From Acidobacteriota bacterium (lineage in GTDB: Bacteria; Acidobacteriota; Blastocatellia; Pyrinomonadales; Pyrinomonadaceae), in NCBI GenBank assembly GCA_019247865.1, contig JAFBAJ010000697.1:1-8556 (forward strand): a stretch of DNA of 8,556 bases, in the 5' to 3' direction. Position numbers and translations under genes: made by a program. The notes below the pieces were generated by a model. That model ran no database searches and was not told the origin of the DNA. It saw nothing but the letters and a program-made list of their open reading frames with translations. Positions 1 through 4,388 of the stretch are shown here, one piece after another. The number at the start of each line of letters is the position of its first letter. Within the stretch, counting starts at the first letter, position 1.

Positions 1-20
1 GAAGTGTTTGTAGCTTCAAC

Positions 21-270
21 AGCCGCAGCGCGGCGACATGAGAGCGGCGACATGTTTATCGTCTCAACAGCCGCAGAACGACGGAATAATTGATAGCCGC
101 GGAGCGGCGGCATGTTTATAGCCGCAGAGCGGCGCAATGTTTATAGCCTCAGCGCGGCGATATGTTTATAGCCCGCAGCCTCAGCGCGGCATCATTAAAA
201 GCCGCAGAGCGGTGATGATTAAAAGCCGCAGAGCGGCGGCATGTTTATAGCCCGCAGCCGCCACATTATT
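21..270. repeat. Array A: about ten tandem 25-bp palindromic repeats
   Basis: Units consist of a short perfect or near-perfect hairpin (GCCGC-aga-GCGGC and variants) followed by a linker close to ggcATGTTTATA. Unit starts near 95, 120, 145, 170, 200, 224 and 249 give a period of about 25 bp. More degenerate units lie at 21, 41 and 69. Two units (170 and 200) carry ATCATTAAA or GATGATTAAA in place of ATGTTTATA. The stem varies between copies (GCCGCGGAGCGGC, GCCGCAGCGCGGC, GCCTCAGCGCGGC). There is no open reading frame of note and no variable spacer as in CRISPR. Function is unknown. It could be a mobile palindromic intergenic repeat, a source of RNA hairpins or a protein-binding array. Confidence 0.85.
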
Positions 271-520
271 GAGCTCCGATAGGAGCGACATATTCCGCTC
301 CTGACGGAGCTCATCTGTGGGAGACTGGAGGGGCTATAAACATATAGCTCCTACGGAGCTGCAAACACGTCTGGCTCCTGACGGAGCTCGATTGAGAGAG
401 CTTGGACGGGCTATAAACATATAGCTCCTACGGAGCTTCAGAAACATATAGCTCCTCCGGAGCTTCGGAAACATCTCGCTCCAGAAGGAGCTGCGAGAAC
501 ATCTCGCTCCTCATGGAGCT
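271..520. repeat. Array B: eight palindromic AGCTCC/GGAGCT hairpin repeats
   Basis: Eight hairpin cores are visible near 271-286, 297-312, 346-360, 374-389, 423-437, 450-464, 478-492 and 506-520, of the form AGCTCC-nnn-GGAGCT. Loops are mostly TAC, TGAC, AGAA or TCAT. Linkers between the later units are close to tcaGAAACATAT or cGAGAACATCTC, with a 27-28 bp period from 423 onward. The last core ends 39 bases before the hmuT start codon, so if transcription starts upstream the array would form serial hairpins in the 5' leader. No ORF and no recognisable operator is seen. Confidence 0.85.
297..450. repeat. 77-bp imperfect tandem duplication within array B
   Basis: Segments 297-373 and 374-450 align at a constant offset of 77 bp. 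Each begins with GCTCCTGACGGAGCTC. Each contains an identical 30-bp stretch (331-360 and 408-437) that includes the linker GGGCTATAAACAT and the core AGCTCCTACGGAGCT. The intervening 18-20 bp have diverged. This shows the array grew at least once by duplication of a two-hairpin unit. Confidence 0.8.
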
Positions 521-559
521 GAGGCCAGGCTTTTTCTAACAGCTTCTAAGTGGAAACGA
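521..559 (+). other. Short leader between array B and hmuT
   Basis: These 39 bases contain a T5 run at 531-535 and a weak purine-rich stretch (GGAAA, 552-556) that is the only candidate ribosome-binding site, three bases before the ATG at 560. I see no convincing Fur-like palindrome, -35/-10 pair or riboswitch here. The promoter of the importer operon is either inside or upstream of the repeat arrays or is not recognisable by E. coli rules. Confidence 0.4.
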
Positions 560-1450
560 ATGAAACAGCTTCTTCTGGTGACATTGCTTGCGGCCACGCT
601 CGTCTCGTCCGCGAGCTGCGGGCGCTTCTCCAATCCCGGCAACGAGGCGAAGGCCGAGCGCATCGTCGTCATCTCGCAGATCTACAATGAAATTATCTGG
701 GCGCTCGGAGCGCAGGCTCAGGTCGTCGGCGTGGATTTGTCCAGCACCTATCCGCCGGACGTGAAGCAGGTGCAGACGGTGGGCTATCACCGGGCGCTGA
801 GCGCCGAAGGGATTCTTTCGCTGCATCCGACTGCCATCATTCATGACGGCAATATCGGCCCGCCGCAGGTCGTCGAGCAGCTCAAGAGTCTCAACCTTAC
901 CATGCAGACCTTCACCGCGAAGAACGATTCGGTCGAGGGGACGAAGGCCCTCATGCGCGAAATGGGCGCATACTTTCACAGGGAAGCGCGTGCAGAGGAG
1001 CTGTGCCGCACGCTTGACTCTCAGCTGGCAACTTCGCTTGAGCGGGTTAAGCAGAGCACAGACCATCCGAGGGTCGCGGTCATACACTTCGGACGCGCGT
1101 CCAATGTCTATCTGATCGTCGGCAAGGGTGGGCGAGGAGACGGCGCGGCGGCCAGCCAGATGATAGAATGGGCTGGCGGAGCGATGGCGATTGAAGCGCA
1201 GGGCATGCAGCGCATGACCTCGCCGGAGATCATTGCGCAGGCGAACCCTGACGTGATCCTCGTCACGGATTACGGCTTCGACCGGCTGGAAGGCTCGCTC
1301 GATCAGATCAAAGCATTGCCGGGCGTCACGACCTCCAACGCTGCCAGGAATAATCGCATCTATCGCGTGGAAGAGAACGTGCTGATGTATTTTGGCCCGC
1401 GTTCCGGAGAAAATATAGAGAAAGTGGCCGCACTCATTCATCAAAAGTGA
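560..1450 (+). CDS. hmuT: Heme ABC transporter substrate-binding lipoprotein (HmuT/BtuF-like)
   Basis: This 296-residue periplasmic binding protein of the class III (BtuF/FhuD/HmuT) fold would capture heme, or less likely cobalamin or a siderophore, and hand it to the permease encoded next. The N-terminus (residues 1-20) is a signal peptide ending SSASC, a loose lipobox with candidate lipidated Cys20. The first lobe begins at about 33 (RIVVISQIYNEIIWALG). The segment VGYHRALSAEGILSLHP (about 74-90) matches the region that in ShuT/HmuT carries the heme-ligating tyrosine, here Tyr76, with His77 beside it. The second lobe has MTSPEIIAQANPDVILV (219-235) and the C-terminal GPRSGENIEKVAALI (279-293), typical of the family. 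Length is normal. The stop overlaps the permease GTG start (GTGA), indicating translational coupling. Family membership is firm; heme as the substrate is inferred from the Tyr motif and the HmuV-like ATPase. Confidence 0.9.
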   Translation: MKQLLLVTLLAATLVSSASCGRFSNPGNEAKAERIVVISQIYNEIIWALGAQAQVVGVDLSSTYPPDVKQVQTVGYHRALSAEGILSLHPTAIIHDGNIGPPQVVEQLKSLNLTMQTFTAKNDSVEGTKALMREMGAYFHREARAEELCRTLDSQLATSLERVKQSTDHPRVAVIHFGRASNVYLIVGKGGRGDGAAASQMIEWAGGAMAIEAQGMQRMTSPEIIAQANPDVILVTDYGFDRLEGSLDQIKALPGVTTSNAARNNRIYRVEENVLMYFGPRSGENIEKVAALIHQK

Positions 1451-2481
1451 CAACACCAAGTGGCAGCCGACAAAGCCTTCTGTTCGTCTTAGCTCTCATC
1501 CTGCTCCTCGTGCTGGCTGCGTCGATTCGCTACGGGGCGATAGATTTTTCAATTCCAGAGATCGGGCGCGCGCTCGTTTCCCTCCTGCCAGGGCAACCTG
1601 AACCAACTTTATCTCAACGTATTTTTCTGGAGCTGCGCCTGCCCCGCGCTATCTTCTGCCTGCTGGTCGGCGCGAGCCTCGGCGTTGGCGGCACGTTGAT
1701 GCAGGCGCTTTTTCGCAACCCGATTGTCGAGCCGGGACTGGTCGGAACATCCAGCGGCGCGGCCTTAGGCTCCGCTCTCTTCTTTGTCCTCGGAGGCATG
1801 CTCAATCTGAGCACGGGCCTGTGGACTCTTCCACTCGCGGCGTGTCTGGGGGGCGTCATCGCAACGTATCTGGTCTTCCTGCTCGCGCGCTCGCGCGAAG
1901 ATGGAAGAGCTTCGATTGTGATGCTGCTGCTCACAGGTCTCGCGGTCAACGCGCTCCTGATGAGCGCCATCGGATTTCTGTCTTACATCGCGCGCGACCC
2001 GCAGGCACGCTCCATTACCTTCTGGAGTCTGGGCACTCTTTCCGGCGCGAGCTGGCGCGCAGTGGAAATCGTCGCGCTCTCGACCATCGTCGGCACACTC
2101 ATCGCACTGCGTTACAGTAAGCAGCTCAACGCGCTGATGATCGGGGAAGAGGAGGCGACCTACCTCGGCGTCAACGTGAATCGGTTGAAATGGATCATTC
2201 TCTCCATCAACGTCGTGATCGTCGCTGTCGCCACAGCCTTCACCGGCGTCATCAGTTTTGTCGGGCTGGTCGTGCCGCACATCCTGAGAATGTTGCGCGG
2301 CTCTGACAATCGCTTTCTGATTGTCGGCAGCGCCCTGCTGGGCGCTACGCTCCTGAGCCTGGCTGATCTGGTCGCGAGACTCTCGCTGCGACCGGCCGAG
2401 CTGCCCATCGGCATCGTGACTTCAGCGGTCGGCGTGCCCGTCTTCCTGTGGCTGCTGCGTCGCCGCCGGTACGTGTTCTGA
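1447..2481 (+). CDS. hmuU: FecCD-family ABC permease, heme/iron-chelate importer (HmuU-like)
   Basis: This 344-residue inner-membrane permease of the FecCD/BtuC family is expected to have ten transmembrane helices and to form a homodimer with two ATPase subunits. Visible family blocks are LRLPRAIFCLLVGASLGVGG (63-82), LMQALFRNPIVEPGLVGTSS (84-103), FWSLGTLSGASW (192-203), the ATPase-coupling segment GEEEATYLGVNV (233-244) and GVISFVGLVVPHILRMLRG (267-285). The C-terminal helices end in RRRRYVF. The GTG start at 1447 is chosen because it overlaps the upstream stop as GTGA and places the first hydrophobic helix at residues 11-27; no ATG is available before the conserved core. The ATPase gene begins 10 bp after the stop. 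Confidence 0.95.
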   Translation: MTTPSGSRQSLLFVLALILLLVLAASIRYGAIDFSIPEIGRALVSLLPGQPEPTLSQRIFLELRLPRAIFCLLVGASLGVGGTLMQALFRNPIVEPGLVGTSSGAALGSALFFVLGGMLNLSTGLWTLPLAACLGGVIATYLVFLLARSREDGRASIVMLLLTGLAVNALLMSAIGFLSYIARDPQARSITFWSLGTLSGASWRAVEIVALSTIVGTLIALRYSKQLNALMIGEEEATYLGVNVNRLKWIILSINVVIVAVATAFTGVISFVGLVVPHILRMLRGSDNRFLIVGSALLGATLLSLADLVARLSLRPAELPIGIVTSAVGVPVFLWLLRRRRYVF

Positions 2482-2485
2482 GGGA
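2480..2485 (+). promoter_or_regulatory. Ribosome-binding site of hmuV
   Basis: GAGGGA lies six bases before the ATG at 2492 and overlaps the permease TGA stop at 2479-2481. It fixes the ATPase start. Confidence 0.7.
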
Positions 2486-2491
2486 AGACTG

Positions 2492-3283
2492 ATGCTGGAA
2501 GCCAGCCACGTCACTTTTAAGATCGGCGACAAGGCGCTCATCTCGGATGTGTCCGTCTCGTTTGCGCCGGGCAAATTACATCTGTTGATCGGCCCCAACG
2601 GCGCAGGCAAATCAACCTTGATTAAGGTGCTGGCGCGCCTGCTGCGTCCACAGGCCGGAAGGGTCGAGTACGAGAGCGTTGATGTCCGGACCGCGAGCGA
2701 ACCGGAGCTGGCGAGACGGCGTGCAGTCCTCTCGCAGGCCGTCGAGGTGGCGTTCCCGCTGACCGTGCGTGAAGTGGTCATGATGGGACGCTACCCACAT
2801 TTCGGAGGGCGACCCGGCCCGGTGGATGAGAGAATCACGGACGAGGTCATGGAGTTATGCGACGTGTCGGAATTTTCCGCGCGCAACTACCGGACGCTGA
2901 GCGGCGGCGAGCGCCAGCGCGTCAACTTCGCGCGGGTATTGGCGCAATTATGGCGCGACAGGGCGAGTGACTTGCAGGTCTCTTGCCGCTACCTCTTTCT
3001 GGATGAGCCGCTGACCTTTCTGGACATCCGGCATCAGCTCGAATTCATGAAGAAGGTTCGCGCACTCGCTGAAGCAACGGATCTGGTCACGGTCGGAGTG
3101 GTGCACGACCTGAATCTGGCCGCGCGCTTTGCAGACCGGATAGTGTTGCTGAATGACGGGCGCGTCGTCTCAAGCGGCACGGCCGCAGAGGTTCTGACAA
3201 CCGACCGCATTCGGGAAGTGTTCGGCGTGGACACCACTTTCGTCCCGGTGGAACAGGGAGGCATTCACCTGATCTTCGACTGA
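2492..3283 (+). CDS. hmuV: Heme ABC transporter ATP-binding protein (HmuV-like)
   Basis: This 263-residue cytoplasmic ATPase powers the importer. All nucleotide-binding motifs are intact: Walker A GPNGAGKST (34-42), Q-loop Gln82 (LSQAVEVAF), ABC signature LSGGERQRV (136-144), Walker B YLFLDEP (167-173), D-loop region LTFLDI (174-179) and switch His205 (VVHDLNLA). The segment between signature and Walker B (AQLWRDRASDLQVSCRYLFL) is longer than in many importers. As I recall it is characteristic of hemin importer HmuV subunits, which supports heme over cobalamin. Length matches the family. It is the last gene of the + strand operon; its stop is 10 bp from the stop of the convergent small membrane protein gene, with no visible terminator hairpin between them. 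Confidence 0.93.
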   Translation: MLEASHVTFKIGDKALISDVSVSFAPGKLHLLIGPNGAGKSTLIKVLARLLRPQAGRVEYESVDVRTASEPELARRRAVLSQAVEVAFPLTVREVVMMGRYPHFGGRPGPVDERITDEVMELCDVSEFSARNYRTLSGGERQRVNFARVLAQLWRDRASDLQVSCRYLFLDEPLTFLDIRHQLEFMKKVRALAEATDLVTVGVVHDLNLAARFADRIVLLNDGRVVSSGTAAEVLTTDRIREVFGVDTTFVPVEQGGIHLIFD

Positions 3284-3293
3284 AAGGTGCTGT

Positions 3294-3668
3294 CTACTTC
3301 GCCGGGAAAACCAGCGCGAGAATCGTAATCAGGACGGCTGTGATGAGCGCGCGGCGATTGATGCTGCGCGCTTTGTGACGAAGCTCTGCGGCGAGCTGTG
3401 CGTCCGCGATGCTCTCTTCGCCCGCATCCATGTTGCGCATGCCGCGTGCGGCGAGCGAGATGCAGACCTTGTCGCGCGCCTGCATCAGGCCCAGCCCGCC
3501 GAGCCAGATCAGCGGGAAGATCACCAGCCGCCACCAGCGCGGAGCATCGTAGACGACGAGCACGAAGGCCGCCGCGATGCCCGCCGTCAGCGCGACGAAG
3601 CCGAGCAGGCGGCGCTTGCTCCGCTCGCGCGAGCCGATATTGCAAACGTCGGAAACAGTCTCGCTCAT
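3294..3668 (-). CDS. Conserved-looking three-TM membrane protein, unknown function
   Basis: This 124-residue protein is the last gene in the efflux operon. A hydrophilic basic N-terminus (1-20, ending RERSKRR) precedes predicted transmembrane segments at about 21-40, 46-62 and 106-122. Between TM2 and TM3 is a soluble amphipathic stretch (about 63-105) starting QARDKVC and rich in Ala, Arg and Glu. It looks like a small integral inner-membrane protein, and I cannot assign a named family with confidence. The start at 3668 has a GAGGAG two bases upstream, a rather short spacer, and lies 15 bp after the adaptor stop, consistent with co-transcription. No catalytic motif is evident. A link to the pump is suggested only by position. 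Confidence 0.75.
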   Translation of the reverse strand: MSETVSDVCNIGSRERSKRRLLGFVALTAGIAAAFVLVVYDAPRWWRLVIFPLIWLGGLGLMQARDKVCISLAARGMRNMDAGEESIADAQLAAELRHKARSINRRALITAVLITILALVFPAK

Positions 3669-3670
3669 CT

Positions 3671-3676
3671 CTCCTC
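3671..3676 (-). promoter_or_regulatory. Ribosome-binding site of the small membrane protein gene
   Basis: On the - strand this reads GAGGAG followed by AG and the ATG at 3668-3666. The match to the anti-SD is strong, but the spacer of two bases is unusually short. GAGG with a four-base spacer is an equivalent reading. Confidence 0.5.
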
Positions 3677-3683
3677 GAAAAAA

Positions 3684-4388
3684 TTATTCGGCTCGCAGGG
3701 TGGCTAAAGGCTGACCGGCGGTGACGCGTTGTCCCGGCTGGATGCTGATCGCGCTGACGGTTCCGGCGGATGAAGCGCGTGCCGTCACGAGCTGCTCGGT
3801 CGGGGCTGTGGCGGAAGGTGGCGCGGGCTGCTGCGCGGTCGGCTGTCTCGCGGCGACGAGTCCGGCCTGCGCGTTCTGCGCGGCGGATTGAGCCTGGCGC
3901 AGGCGCTGCTGTGCGCGTTCGTACTCTGCGCGCGCGCCGTCGAGCTGCGCCTGCGGTGCGTCACCGGAAGCGACGAGCGGCGTCAGGCGATTGACTTCGA
4001 TCTCCGTGCGCACGACTTCGGCGCGTGCCTTTTCGATGTCGGACTGCGCGGCTTCGACTGTGCGGGCCGCGCGCTGCTGCGGGTCTTCGCCGGGCGAAGG
4101 CTTGACGGTCGGAGCTTCGCTGATGACCGCGATCTCAAACAGCGCCGCGCCTTCGTTGACCGACGCTCCCTCGCGCACGAGCACGCGGCGCACTTCGCCG
4201 GTCACGGGCGAGTTGACGATGATGATGCCGCGCGAAGAGCTATTGCTGTTCGATTGGCAGGCGGTAGAGAAGAGAAGCAGAAGAACAGGAAGACATCTCA
4301 CGCAAAGGCGCAAAGGCGCAAAGGCAAGCAACTTGTCTTCCTTTGCGCCTTTGCGCCTTTGCGTGAGACTTTCTTTTAGGTCTCTCAT
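3684..4388 (-). CDS. Short RND/HlyD-type periplasmic adaptor lipoprotein (lipoyl and hairpin only)
   Basis: This 234-residue protein resembles a membrane-fusion adaptor. Residues 1-44 form an unusual leader: the first 31 include an inverted-repeat element, followed by CLPVLLLLFSTAC, a hydrophobic core with a lipobox-like end and candidate lipidated Cys44. Residues 55-90 are the first half of a biotinyl-lipoyl domain (SPVTGEVRRVLVREGASVNE). Residues 104-181 are a charged alpha-helical hairpin. Its turn RLTPLVASGDAPQAQLD (134-150) resembles the TolC-docking motif RLxxLxxxxxxS, with Pro145 in place of Ser. A Pro/Ala/Gln linker follows, then the second lipoyl half (about 199-231). The protein ends there, so the beta-barrel and membrane-proximal domains of typical adaptors (about 350-400 residues) are absent. 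Its ATG overlaps the upstream stop as ATGA, supporting this start. The next gene starts 15 bp downstream, so a recent frameshift is unlikely. Confidence 0.85.
   Translation of the reverse strand: MRDLKESLTQRRKGAKEDKLLAFAPLRLCVRCLPVLLLLFSTACQSNSNSSSRGIIIVNSPVTGEVRRVLVREGASVNEGAALFEIAVISEAPTVKPSPGEDPQQRAARTVEAAQSDIEKARAEVVRTEIEVNRLTPLVASGDAPQAQLDGARAEYERAQQRLRQAQSAAQNAQAGLVAARQPTAQQPAPPSATAPTEQLVTARASSAGTVSAISIQPGQRVTAGQPLATLRAE
4296..4368. repeat. Perfect 29-bp inverted repeat with 8-bp units, inside the adaptor leader
   Basis: Left arm 4296-4324 and right arm 4340-4368 are perfectly complementary over 29 bp, separated by a 15-base loop that itself can pair CAAG with CTTG. The left arm contains three tandem copies of GCAAAGGC (4302-4325) and the right arm the mirror units. 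The element lies wholly inside the coding sequence, covering residues about 7-31 of the adaptor. In that reading the first arm encodes basic residues (LTQRRKGAK) and the second hydrophobic ones (LAFAPLRLCV). Peptides of this pattern recur, from memory, at protein termini in environmental bacterial genomes, which suggests a dispersed repeat family. Confidence 0.9.

Noticed and set aside
392..417. Sigma-70 promoter using TTGAGA and TATAAA in array B
   Set aside because: The spacing is only about 14 bp, and TATAAA is part of the repeated linker (also at 334-339), so the match is expected from the repeat itself.
21..520. CRISPR array
   Set aside because: Units are 25-28 bp from start to start with conserved linkers. 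There are no unique spacers of about 30 bp and no cas gene nearby.
521..559. Fur box upstream of hmuT
   Set aside because: No GATAATGATwATCATTATC-like palindrome is present. The GATGATTAAA motifs in array A are repeat linkers without the inverted partner.
536..1459. 307-residue - strand ORF opposite hmuT
   Set aside because: It is the shadow of the binding-protein gene, which has a signal peptide, family motifs and coupling to the permease. The antisense product has no recognisable features.
3284..3293. Bidirectional terminator between the convergent operons
   Set aside because: The 10 bp contain no stem-loop or T-run, and nothing flanking them forms an obvious hairpin with a U-tract.
3669..3700. 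Frameshift that removed the C-terminal domains of the adaptor
   Set aside because: Only 15 bp separate the adaptor stop from the next good gene, and no beta-barrel-like sequence is seen in other frames downstream. An old deletion remains possible.
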